The notes below the pieces were generated by a model. That model saw only the letters and a list, made by a program, of their open reading frames with translations. It ran no database searches and was not told the DNA's origin. Made by a program: the position numbers and the translations under genes. From NCBI RefSeq assembly GCF_000716335.1, contig NZ_KL591008.1, positions 1-40,172 on the forward strand: a stretch of 40,172 nt of DNA, in the 5' to 3' direction. The stretch is from Streptomyces sp. NRRL S-118. Lineage in GTDB: Bacteria > Actinomycetota > Actinomycetes > Streptomycetales > Streptomycetaceae. Each line of letters opens with the position of its first letter. The first letter of the stretch is position 1. Below are positions 26,135 to 33,879 of this stretch, in pieces.

Positions 26135-28213
26135 TCAGAGCTCCCGCGTCCGGCGCAGCAGCCACACCAGGTACGGGGCGCCGACCAGGGCGGTGACGAT
26201 GCCCACCGGGATCTCGGTCGGCGCCAGCAGCCACCGGCCCAGGGCGTCCGAGGACACCACCAGCACCGCACCCAGGACCGCGGCCATCGGCACCATCCGG
26301 GCCGCGCTGTTGCCGACGACGCGCCGGGCCAGGTGCGGGGCGACCAGTCCGACGAAGCCCACCGCGCCGACCGCCGCGGCGGTGCCCGCCGCGAGCACCG
26401 CGCCCGCACCGAGGACCAGCAGCCGGGCACGGCCCAGCTCCAGGCCCAGGGCGCGCGGCAGCTCCTCGCCGAGGGCCAGCAGGTTCACCGGTCGCGCCGC
26501 GATCACCAGCAGCACCGCGACGACCGCGGGCAGCGCGAGCCACCCCAGCGCGGAGAAGTCCCGGGCGTACGTACTGCCGGCGAGCCAGCTGAGCGCGGCC
26601 GAGATGTTCATCTGCGCGCCGACCACCATGATGTTCACCAGGGCCATCGACGTGGCGGCCGCGCCGAGGCCGACCAGCACCACCCGGGTCGGATCCAGGC
26701 CGCTACGGCCGCCGCCGCGCGTCCCCCGGGCCACGAGCACCACGAGGGCGAGCATCAGCACGCCGCCGACGCCCGCCGCGGCCGGCAGGGCCACCAGCGG
26801 CGCGGAGGGGACCACGAGGATGACCGTCATGGCGCCGAGGGACGCCCCGCCGGTCACGCCGACGAGCCCGGGTTCGGCCAGCGGGTTGCGCACCACCGCC
26901 TGCACCGCCGCCCCCGCGACCGCCAGGCACGCCCCGGCGAGGGCGGCCACCAGGATGCGCGGCAGCCGGTAGGCCACCACCGCCTCGGTGATCTGCTCCG
27001 CGGAGCCGAACACCGCCGCACCCAGCTGGCTCCAGGTGACCTCCACGTCGCCGACGCGCAGCGAGACGACGATCGCGACGGCCAGGGCCAGCAGCCCGCC
27101 GCCGAGCGCGACGGCGTAGCCCGGGGCGCGGCGCCGGTCGGAGACCACGACGGCCGCGCCGGTGTCGGCGTCGCCGGTGCTGACCCGGCGCGCCAGCGCC
27201 ATGAACACCGGCCCGCCGATGAGCGCCGTGACCACGCCCACCGGGATCTCCGCGGGCTGGGTGGCGGACGGCTTGACGATCAGCTGGGCGGCCGCGTCCG
27301 CGCCGAGCACGAGCGCGGCGGCCAGCAGCGCGGCCGCCGGGATGAGCACCGCGTGCTTGCGCATCCCCAACTGCCGTACCACCACGGGGGCGATCAGGCC
27401 GACGAAGCCGATCGGCCCGGCGAGGGAGACGGCGGCCGCGGAGAGCAGCACCGCGAGGAGGAAGGCCGCGGGCCGGACGCGCTCGACGCGTACGCCCATC
27501 GCCTCGGCCGTCTCGTCCCCCAGCGCCAGCAGGTCCAGCGGCCGGGCCAGGAACGGCGCGATCAGCGCGCCGGCGGCGACGACCGCGCCGAGGACGAGCG
27601 GCCGTTCCAGGCCGGACTGCATCAGGGTGCCGTTGCCCCAGAAGAACAGCCCCCGGGTCGCCTGCACGTCGAGCATCTGCAGGAACTCGGCCGCCGCGGT
27701 GGCGGCCAGGGCGACGGTCGCCCCGGCGAGCAGCACCCGTCCGGGCGTCATCACCCCGCCGCTGCTGAGCACATACACCACGGCGACCGCGAGGAGCCCG
27801 CCGAGGAACGCGGCGCCACCGGCGGGGACCGGGCCGAGGCTGATGCCGGTGAAGGCCACCAGCACGACGGCGAAGTACGCCCCGGCGTTCACACCGAGGG
27901 TGTCGGGCGCCGCCAGCGGGTTGCGGGTCGCTCCCTGCACGAGCACACCGGAGACGCCGAGCGCGACACCGACCACGAGTCCGGTCAGGGTGCGCGGCAG
28001 CCGGCTGCCGACCAGGACGTCCTGGGTGCGCGGATCACCGTGGCCGAGGAGCAGGTCCACGATGTCGCCGATCCCCACCCCGGACGCTCCGAGACCGAGG
28101 TGCACCACGGCGACCACGCACAGGACGGCGGACAGGGCGCCGCCCACGAGCACAGCTCGTGGGCGGCGGCCGAGCGGACGGGCCGTGGGGGCCGTCAGTC
28201 CTTCCGAAGCCAT
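26135..28213 (-). CDS. ferric-siderophore ABC permease, two fused FecCD domains
   Basis: A 692-residue membrane protein made of two complete FecCD-type permease halves in tandem (about residues 20-335 and 355-690), like FhuB rather than a FepD/FepG pair. Each half repeats the same landmarks: SRLPRTLTGLVVGVALGVSG and YRLPRILVAALAGACLAVAG; ATRNPLAAPDTLGV and VVRNPLAEPGLVGV; GFVGLIAPVVVRQ and GFVGLVAPHLARR; PAEIPVGVVTALIGGP and PTEIPVGIVTALVGAP. The protein therefore can form the whole transmembrane channel alone. ATG 28213 lies in the stop of the binding-protein gene (TGATG), so their translation is coupled. It is the third gene of the importer operon. Confidence 0.93.
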   Translation of the reverse strand: MASEGLTAPTARPLGRRPRAVLVGGALSAVLCVVAVVHLGLGASGVGIGDIVDLLLGHGDPRTQDVLVGSRLPRTLTGLVVGVALGVSGVLVQGATRNPLAAPDTLGVNAGAYFAVVLVAFTGISLGPVPAGGAAFLGGLLAVAVVYVLSSGGVMTPGRVLLAGATVALAATAAAEFLQMLDVQATRGLFFWGNGTLMQSGLERPLVLGAVVAAGALIAPFLARPLDLLALGDETAEAMGVRVERVRPAAFLLAVLLSAAAVSLAGPIGFVGLIAPVVVRQLGMRKHAVLIPAAALLAAALVLGADAAAQLIVKPSATQPAEIPVGVVTALIGGPVFMALARRVSTGDADTGAAVVVSDRRRAPGYAVALGGGLLALAVAIVVSLRVGDVEVTWSQLGAAVFGSAEQITEAVVAYRLPRILVAALAGACLAVAGAAVQAVVRNPLAEPGLVGVTGGASLGAMTVILVVPSAPLVALPAAAGVGGVLMLALVVLVARGTRGGGRSGLDPTRVVLVGLGAAATSMALVNIMVVGAQMNISAALSWLAGSTYARDFSALGWLALPAVVAVLLVIAARPVNLLALGEELPRALGLELGRARLLVLGAGAVLAAGTAAAVGAVGFVGLVAPHLARRVVGNSAARMVPMAAVLGAVLVVSSDALGRWLLAPTEIPVGIVTALVGAPYLVWLLRRTREL

Positions 28214-29208
28214 CAGACCTTCAGGGCCTTGCCGGTCTCGTCGAGGATGTGCATCGCCGACAGCGGGCCGCCGAACAGCCAGGTGCCGGGGTCGAGCGCC
28301 AGCGCCTTGTCGTTCTTCACGAAGTCCAGGCCCTTCCACACGGCGTTGCCCGCGAGGTCCCCGGTGAACGGGTTGTCGTTGTCGGCGGCGACGTACAGGA
28401 AGGTGGAGTCCTTCTCGACCTTGGTGAGGCCCTCGACGCCGACCGTGGTCATGCCCCACGCGTCGGACTGGCCCTTCCAGCCGTTCTTCAGGCCGGCCAG
28501 GTTGAGCACCTGGGGCGCGATGGCGTCGTCGGTGAGCATCCGGATCGACGCGGCGCCGTTGGCGGTGAAGCCCTGCGCCAGCGCGTACTTCAGCCCGCCC
28601 TTGCCGGCCTTGTCCAGCCGGGCCTTGAGGTCGGCGGCCTTGGTGTCGATCTGCTGCGTCACCTCACCGGCCTTGTCCTCCTTGCCCACCGCCTTCGCCA
28701 GCTCGGTGAAGTTCTTCTTCATCGTCGCGAGCTGGGGCTTGGTGGTGTAGGTGAACGACAGCACGGGCGCGATGGCCTGGAGCTGCTTGAGGTTGGCCTT
28801 CGACCGGTCGTTGTCGATCACGATGAGGTCCGGCTGGAGCGCCCGGATCTTCTCCAGGCTCGGCTCGTTGCGGTCACCGACGTCGGTGACGCCGGCGGGC
28901 AGGCCCGCGCCCTTGGCCGTGATCCACGTGCCGTAGCCCTTGTTGTCGGCGTTGCCCGTGGGGGTGACCCCGAGCGCGACGAGCTCCTCGGCGTACGTCC
29001 ACTCCAGCGTCACCACCTTGGCCGCCGGCTTGTCCAGGGTGACCTTGCCCTGTGCCGTGTCGACGGTGATCTTTCCGCTCGCCGCCTTGTCCCCGCCCGT
29101 CTTGTCGTCCGTGGTGTCCCCGACGGTTCCGGACCCGCAGCCGGCGGCGGTGAGCATGAGGGCCACAGCGGTACCGCCCGTCGCGAGGGCGCGCAGCATT
29201 CTCTGCAT
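28213..29208 (-). CDS. iron-siderophore substrate-binding lipoprotein
   Basis: A 331-residue periplasmic-binding-protein homologue of the FecB/FhuD group. The N-terminus is a lipoprotein signal with lipobox LTAAGC, lipidated Cys24, followed by a Gly/Asp/Lys-rich flexible tether. The body shows the usual KVVTLEWTYAEELVALGV, PSLEKIRALQPDLIVID and a long connecting helix. It would catch the ferric siderophore at the cell surface and pass it to the fused permease. Start ATG 29208 has AAGGAG nine bases upstream. It is the middle gene of the operon: the ATPase gene ends 61 bases upstream, and its own stop overlaps the permease start. Confidence 0.93.
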   Translation of the reverse strand: MQRMLRALATGGTAVALMLTAAGCGSGTVGDTTDDKTGGDKAASGKITVDTAQGKVTLDKPAAKVVTLEWTYAEELVALGVTPTGNADNKGYGTWITAKGAGLPAGVTDVGDRNEPSLEKIRALQPDLIVIDNDRSKANLKQLQAIAPVLSFTYTTKPQLATMKKNFTELAKAVGKEDKAGEVTQQIDTKAADLKARLDKAGKGGLKYALAQGFTANGAASIRMLTDDAIAPQVLNLAGLKNGWKGQSDAWGMTTVGVEGLTKVEKDSTFLYVAADNDNPFTGDLAGNAVWKGLDFVKNDKALALDPGTWLFGGPLSAMHILDETGKALKV

Positions 29209-29269
29209 GGTGAATCTCTCCTTGTGTACTGGTGATGCGGGCGAACCGTCGTGGGGGGCGGGTTCGGGG

Positions 29270-30079
29270 TCAGGGCGCGGTGGGGGCTTCCGACCGCTGG
29301 GGGAAGCAGGCGAGGTAGCCCGTCGCCGGATCGCGCACGACGTGGACGCGCAGGCCGAACGCGCGGTCGATGACCTCGGGGTCGATGACGTCGTCGGGCG
29401 TGCCGGAGGCGGTGATCCCGCCGTCGGCCACCACCACGACGTGGTCGGCGTACGCCGCCGCCTGCATCAGGTCGTGCAGCACCACGCCGCAGGCGATGCC
29501 GTGCTCACGGGCCAGCCGCCGCACCACGTCGAGCACCTCGAACTGGTGGCGCATGTCGAGGTACGTGGTGGGCTCGTCGAGCAGCAGCACACCCGCCCGC
29601 TGCGCCAGCACCATGGCCAGCCAGGCGCGTTGGCGCTCTCCGCCCGACAGTTCGTCGAGCCGGCGGTCGACCAGCGGAGCCGCGTCGGTGACCTCCAGCG
29701 CCCAGTCGATGGCCTCGGTGTCCTCCGCGGTGTGCCGGGAGAGAGCGCCGCGGTGGGCGTACCGGCCGTGCCGGACGAGCTCCCGCACGGTCACCCCGGC
29801 CGGCGCCTGCGACGCCTGGGGGAGGAAGGCCAGGCGCTGGGACAGCGCGCGGCGCCCGAGCGAGCGCAGGGGCACGTCGTCGATGCGCACCTCGCCGCCG
29901 AGCGGGTCCAGCAGCCCGGCCACCGTCCGCAACAGGGTCGACTTCCCGCAGCCGTTGGGGCCGACCAGGACGGTGATGCCGCCCGCCCGGAGGGTCAGGT
30001 CCACCTGCCGCAGCACCGGGCGTCCCGCGTGCCCGACGTCCAGATCCTTCGCCACCAGACGGACATCGCCTTCGGACAC
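29270..30079 (-). CDS. ferric-siderophore ABC transporter ATPase
   Basis: ATP-binding subunit of about 269 residues (FecE/FhuC type). Walker A is GPNGCGKST, the Q-loop is in FLPQASQAP, the signature is LSGGERQRAWLAM, Walker B is GVLLLDEPT, and the switch His is in GVVLHDLMQAA. Two adjacent GTG codons (30082 and 30079) follow AGGAGG at 30088-30093; I prefer the second because of spacing. A longer start at 30136 would lie inside the iron box and is rejected. It is the first gene of the importer operon, whose order ATPase-lipoprotein-permease is less usual than ATPase-last. Confidence 0.92.
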   Translation of the reverse strand: MSEGDVRLVAKDLDVGHAGRPVLRQVDLTLRAGGITVLVGPNGCGKSTLLRTVAGLLDPLGGEVRIDDVPLRSLGRRALSQRLAFLPQASQAPAGVTVRELVRHGRYAHRGALSRHTAEDTEAIDWALEVTDAAPLVDRRLDELSGGERQRAWLAMVLAQRAGVLLLDEPTTYLDMRHQFEVLDVVRRLAREHGIACGVVLHDLMQAAAYADHVVVVADGGITASGTPDDVIDPEVIDRAFGLRVHVVRDPATGYLACFPQRSEAPTAP

Positions 30080-30123
30080 CACGTACCCCTCCTGCCGCCG
30101 GACTGACCGCGCCACCATACAAC

Positions 30124-30142
30124 TTAGGTAAGGCACACCTAA
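30124..30142. promoter_or_regulatory. iron box upstream of the importer operon
   Basis: TTAGGTAAGGCACACCTAA matches 16 of 19 positions of the iron-box consensus, with intact TTAGGT and ACCTAA arms. It lies about 45 bases before the ATPase start. Confidence 0.82.
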
Positions 30143-30417
30143 TGGTTCGACCGGAATAGATGTGACTTGTGATCAGGTCGAGATCTAGCGCGCACCCGTG
30201 CGCCCCCTGCGTACCTCCAACTCCCCTTGCGCGCAAGCCCGAAGAGGGGTTCGGATCGGCCCGGTCGATTCGCCGGAGCGGTGCCACCCGGCGCGTCCGG
30301 GTTGTGCTGCGGCGGGCCGCTCCGGTGCGGGGGTGCCGCCCGGTGGCACCGTCGTGGATCCGGCCATCGTGTTCGCCGGCCCGGTCGGCGGGCTGGTCAT
30401 CCAGGTTCCTTCTGTTC
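30143..30417. other. intergenic region between two iron boxes
   Basis: About 275 bases separate the iron boxes of the importer operon and the DUF2470 gene. No coding region is supported. It contains a 12-base palindrome CTTGCGCGCAAG at 30226-30237 and otherwise nothing recognised. Confidence 0.4.
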
Positions 30418-30440
30418 TAGGTTAGGTATGCCTAACCTAA
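30418..30440. promoter_or_regulatory. iron box, extended palindrome, upstream of the DUF2470 gene
   Basis: TAGGTTAGG, TATG, CCTAACCTA is a perfect nine-base inverted repeat (30418-30439); the 19-mer TTAGGTATGCCTAACCTAA (30422-30440) matches 16 of 19 positions of the iron-box consensus. The four-base centre gives two overlapping half-matching registers. It ends just before the ribosome site of the next gene, so a bound repressor would block the promoter or early transcript. Confidence 0.82.
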
Positions 30441-30452
30441 GGGAGGTCCTCG

Positions 30453-31184
30453 ATGGGCGCCACCGCCGTCCCCCCGGCCGAACCGACCGCCGCCGAGCAG
30501 GTCCGTTCAGTGCTGGCCCGCGCGGATTCGCTGACCATGACCACGGACGGACACCGCTACGACCTCGTCGGACTGCACACCGTCGACGAGCGGGGGCAGG
30601 TCGGGCTCGACCTGCCGGCCGGCAGTCCACCGGCGGCGCAGGCCGCGTACGCGCCACGCGGCGCGCTGGCCGCCCTGCTGGAGTTCACCGACGTCGCACC
30701 CACCGCCGTACGCGACAGAGTCCGCGCCCGGGTCACGCTCTCGGGATGGCTGACGCCTCTTCACCCGCCGGGCGCCACCGACCGCGTGGCGCTCCGCCTG
30801 GACACCGCACGCGCCACCCTGGCCACGGCGTCCGGCACCTCGGCCGTCGGCCTCGACGAGATCGTGCTGGCCGTGGCGGACCCCCTGGCCGGGCAGGAGG
30901 CCGCCCTGCTCACCCACCTGGCCGACGCCCACCCCCAGGAGATGGCACGGCTGACGCGCCTGGTCGACCCGCGGCACCTCCAGGGCGTCCTGCGCGTATG
31001 GCCGCTCGCCCTGGACCGCCACGCGCTGACCCTCCGGCTCGAACGGGCCCGCGGCCACCGCGACGTCCGGCTGGCCTTCCGTGCCCCGGCGTACGACGCC
31101 ACCCAAGCCGCCGACCGCATCCAGGAGTTGCTCGCCGGCACGCGCACCTGCGGGCACCGCCGCCGGCTCCTCGGCCGCTCATGA
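30453..31184 (+). CDS. DUF2470-domain protein, probable iron/haem-linked
   Basis: A 243-residue protein. The N-terminal half (LARADSLTMTTDGHRYDLVG, TDVAPTAVRDRVRARVTLSG) and the C-terminal DUF2470 part (ALLTHLADAHPQEMARLTRLV, ALDRHALTLRLERARGHRDVRL, ending in AADRIQELLAG) match a widespread streptomycete family. DUF2470 also forms the C-terminal part of HugZ-type haem-degrading proteins, which suggests a role in haem or iron handling; no catalytic residues are obvious. GGGAGG lies seven bases before ATG 30453, and a palindromic iron box overlaps the promoter region, so expression should rise on iron starvation. A 49-codon frame overlaps its stop by four bases. Confidence 0.85.
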   Translation: MGATAVPPAEPTAAEQVRSVLARADSLTMTTDGHRYDLVGLHTVDERGQVGLDLPAGSPPAAQAAYAPRGALAALLEFTDVAPTAVRDRVRARVTLSGWLTPLHPPGATDRVALRLDTARATLATASGTSAVGLDEIVLAVADPLAGQEAALLTHLADAHPQEMARLTRLVDPRHLQGVLRVWPLALDRHALTLRLERARGHRDVRLAFRAPAYDATQAADRIQELLAGTRTCGHRRRLLGRS

Positions 31185-31330
31185 CCCGGCAGCCCCCGCC
31201 CGGCCCGCCGCCCGCGGGCGACCTGGTCGCCGCGATCATCCGGGCGGCGCCACGGGCCGCGGCCCTCCGCACCCCGCCTCCGCCGCCCCGCCGCCCGGCG
31301 GGGGGCGCCGCCCCGACCCGCCCCGCCTGA
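31181..31330 (+). CDS. small proline/alanine-rich protein, hypothetical
   Basis: A 49-codon frame starting MTRQPPPGPPPAGDLVAAI. Its ATG overlaps the stop of the DUF2470 gene (ATGA), the arrangement used throughout the siderophore operon, which is the main reason to list it. Composition is Pro/Ala/Arg with one short helix-like stretch (DLVAAIIRAAPRAAAL). No family recognised; it may not be translated. Confidence 0.35.
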   Translation: MTRQPPPGPPPAGDLVAAIIRAAPRAAALRTPPPPPRRPAGGAAPTRPA

Positions 31331-31345
31331 GAACGGAACCGCCGC

Positions 31346-31744
31346 ATGCCACCGACGTACACCCCGGACGCTCGCACCGGTCCCGGCGGCTTACCCAGGC
31401 CCGCCGAACGGTCGCCGGCAGCTACGCCGCCCGCCCACCGGATGCCGCCGGGCCGCACCGGCTGGACCCCCGCCCGCACCGAGGCGCTCCTCGCGGCGCT
31501 GCGCCGGGGCGACACCGTCGCCGAAGCGGCCGGCCGGGCCGGTGTCTCCAAGGAGGCCGTCTACAAACGCAGACGGCGGGACCCCGCGTTCGCCGAGCTG
31601 ATGGTCGAGGCGCAAGGGCTGGGCCTGCGCGCCCGCGCCCGCCTCAGGGAACGCAGACGCGCGCCGTTCCGGACCATGAGCTACCGGCTGGTCCGGCGAA
31701 CGGACGCGGGCGGCGCCGCCGGCCAGGACCGGGCGGCCCCGTAG
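31346..31744 (+). CDS. small helix-turn-helix protein
   Basis: A 132-residue basic protein. A disordered N-terminus of about 36 residues is followed by a helix-turn-helix at roughly residues 56-78 (DTVAEAAGRAGVSKEAVYKR), resembling the DNA-binding part of small terminase- or transposase-type HTH proteins. After it comes a second helix and a basic tail. The gene lies 15 bases after the 49-codon frame and in the same direction as the iron-regulated DUF2470 gene, so co-expression under iron control is likely. A local regulator is possible, but there is no ligand-binding domain. The start at 31346 has only a weak ribosome site. Confidence 0.6.
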   Translation: MPPTYTPDARTGPGGLPRPAERSPAATPPAHRMPPGRTGWTPARTEALLAALRRGDTVAEAAGRAGVSKEAVYKRRRRDPAFAELMVEAQGLGLRARARLRERRRAPFRTMSYRLVRRTDAGGAAGQDRAAP

Positions 31745-31780
31745 CGCCCGGTCCTTGCGCCGCCGGACGGCCGTCCCCGC

Positions 31781-32932
31781 TCACATGCTCCAGCGCAGCA
31801 CCGCACCCAGCCCGCCCGCCGGACCCGGCGTGCCGTCCGGGACGAGGAGGACCTCGCAGTCCGCCGCGGCGGCGGACCGCAGCAGGGCGTCGTCGGCACG
31901 CGCCAGTTGGGGCTTGGCGACACCCATCGCCTGGACGTGGCCGCGCTGAACCCCGACCTCGTCGACGCCCGGCCCGATCCACACCTCGCGCCGTGCGTCC
32001 GACGCGTCCAGGGACAGCAGGAGGGTGGCCACCTGGTGCTTGCGCACCGCGTCCACGACCGCCGGCACTCCCTCGGCCGCCTGCCCGGGGCCGGTGTCGA
32101 GCGCGGCGGCCTCACGGTGCTCGCCGGGCCTGCCGCGCCCGACGCGGAAGCGGTCGAGCGCACTGTGGAGGCGCTCGCGCGTGAACTCCTCGCAGGCCCG
32201 CGCGATCTGCTCGTCCAGCACCCGCCTCGAGGCGCCGGGGGACCTGCTGCCGTTCTCCGCCTCGACGGTGACGGCCCGGATGCGGTCGGGCAGCCGGTGG
32301 TGCACGGCCCGGCGCTCACGGGCGTCACCGGCCAGCACCAGCAGCTCGGCGCCGCTCCCGGGCCACGCCCGGGCGAGCTCGCCGACGATGGCGTCGGCCG
32401 TCTCGTTCACGCTGTTCTCGACCTTGTTGCGGTAGTGCCACTCGTAGCGGTCCTCGGGGAGGCTGCGGTGCCCGCGCCCCTGCCACTCCCTGCCGCGGGC
32501 CTGGCCGAGCGGTTCGCGGCGGTGCCCGTCGCGCAGCTCGAAGTCGGCGCCCGTCCGGTCGATGTAGGCCACGAGGCACCGTGGGCGGTCGCCCCGCAGA
32601 TCGGCGAGCGGCGCGATGTGCGGCAGGATCGACCAGGTCGCCTCGATCGAGGGCGGGGCCACGGCGAGGGGGACGTCGAGCACCACCTCGGCGCCCGTGG
32701 CGAAGAGCGCCCGGCCCGGCGGCGAGCCGGAGACGGGCTCGCGGGCGAGCCGGTCCATCACCGCCCTCACGGTGTAGGCGTCGGCGCCCGCCTCGATGAG
32801 CTGCGACGCGGCGGAGCGGTCGCGCAGCTCCTGGACCTTCGCCGCGTCCTCCGTCGAGCGCGAGGTGTCGATGTACAGAGAAGCCCATGGGCCTGGCCGG
32901 TCGAAGAGCGGTTTCAAGAAGCCGAGTTCCAT
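31781..32932 (-). CDS. Rv2629/Balon-like eRF1-domain protein
   Basis: A 383-residue protein with the architecture of mycobacterial Rv2629: an N-terminal GPWASLYIDTSRSTEDA segment (Rv2629 has GPFASVYFDDSHDTLDA as I remember it), RALFATGAEVVLDVPL, LPHIAPLADLRGDRPRCLVAYIDRTGADFEL, YEWHYRNKVENSVNETA, AELLVLAGDARERRAVHHRLP, and a C-terminal L7Ae-like part ending VPDGTPGPAGGLGAVLRW. The family is related to archaeal/eukaryal release factor aeRF1 and to Balon, a factor that occupies the ribosomal A site in dormant cells. The GGQ motif of true release factors is absent, which agrees with a hibernation or quality-control role. The start has GGGGGA just upstream. It is divergent from a small membrane protein gene. 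Confidence 0.82.
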   Translation of the reverse strand: MELGFLKPLFDRPGPWASLYIDTSRSTEDAAKVQELRDRSAASQLIEAGADAYTVRAVMDRLAREPVSGSPPGRALFATGAEVVLDVPLAVAPPSIEATWSILPHIAPLADLRGDRPRCLVAYIDRTGADFELRDGHRREPLGQARGREWQGRGHRSLPEDRYEWHYRNKVENSVNETADAIVGELARAWPGSGAELLVLAGDARERRAVHHRLPDRIRAVTVEAENGSRSPGASRRVLDEQIARACEEFTRERLHSALDRFRVGRGRPGEHREAAALDTGPGQAAEGVPAVVDAVRKHQVATLLLSLDASDARREVWIGPGVDEVGVQRGHVQAMGVAKPQLARADDALLRSAAAADCEVLLVPDGTPGPAGGLGAVLRWSM

Positions 32933-33202
32933 GATTCCCCCAGGCGCGGGAGTACGAGTACCACCAGGTTATGCCGATATGAAGCGTTTCGTACGACCGT
33001 ACGGCTGCCCTGCGCTTCCGCGCGGGCCGGGCGCCCCGCCCCACCTGCACCGTGTCCACCCGCGTACGCAGCCGGTCGCGGAACGTGCCCACCTCGCGAA
33101 ACGTGGCCGTCCGTACACGCTCCGCGACCGGGTCATGCCGGCGAGGCCGCGCGGGAAGACGGACCGGTGTCCATGTACCGCACCGGCAGGAGGAGTTGCG
33201 TC

Positions 33203-33715
33203 ATGCACAGCGTCAACAGGTGGCTCACCCGGCACTTATGGGTCCAGATCGCGCTCTCGGTGGTTGCCGCCACCGCCGTCATCCTGCTGATCGACCCGGC
33301 GAGGTCATGGGGCGAGGTGCTGGTGCGTGTCACCGTCATGTCGCTCGGCGGAGCGGCCGTCCTCGTCGCGCGCCGGCGCGGGGAGCGGCGGGCTGTCGGC
33401 GGATCGGACGCGACGGTGGCGGGCCTGGACCACAAGCTGCGCCGGGGCGACGTGCCCGCGGATCCGGGGGAGCGGGAGGCGATGGCGAAGCTGGTGGCCC
33501 GCCGGCTGCACCACACCCGCCACCGGTGGCCGGCCCTCGCCTTCCTCTGCGTGATGCTGGGCACCCTCTACGTCCTCATCGCCGCCACGTCCGGCCCGCG
33601 GGCCATGATCGGCTACGGCCTTCTCTTCGGCGCCTTCCTGGTGTGGCTCACCTGGTACAGCGTGCGGCACCACCGGCGCCTGCGCCGCATGGCCGACGCC
33701 CTCGGACGGACCTGA
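33203..33715 (+). CDS. small membrane protein, four predicted segments
   Basis: A 170-residue protein with hydrophobic stretches near residues 10-28 (VQIALSVVAATAVILLI), 34-54 (VLVRVTVMSLGGAAVLVA), about 108-128 (ALAFLCVMLGTLYVLIAA) and 134-152 (IGYGLLFGAFLVWLTWY), with a basic cytosolic-type loop between the second and third. No family recognised; similar small membrane proteins are common in streptomycetes. ATG 33203 follows AGGAGGAG. It is divergent from the Rv2629-like gene, 270 bases away, with promoters for both in the gap. Confidence 0.7.
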   Translation: MHSVNRWLTRHLWVQIALSVVAATAVILLIDPARSWGEVLVRVTVMSLGGAAVLVARRRGERRAVGGSDATVAGLDHKLRRGDVPADPGEREAMAKLVARRLHHTRHRWPALAFLCVMLGTLYVLIAATSGPRAMIGYGLLFGAFLVWLTWYSVRHHRRLRRMADALGRT

Positions 33716-33879
33716 ACGGGGCATCGCGGGCTCCATCGGCCGGATTCGCCCTTGCTCGCGCGGACCTGCTCGCCGTGCACGCGCGCTGTAGGCGGGGGAG
33801 AACCGGGCCGCAGGCAGCGCGAGGATGATGTCGAATTTTCGCCAGCCCGGTGTGCCGCCGGTCCGGAATGCTGGAGACC

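Noticed and set aside
30080..30136. Longer start of the ABC ATPase at 30136
   Set aside because: It would put the start codon inside the iron box; GTG codons behind AGGAGG at 30088-30093 are far better.
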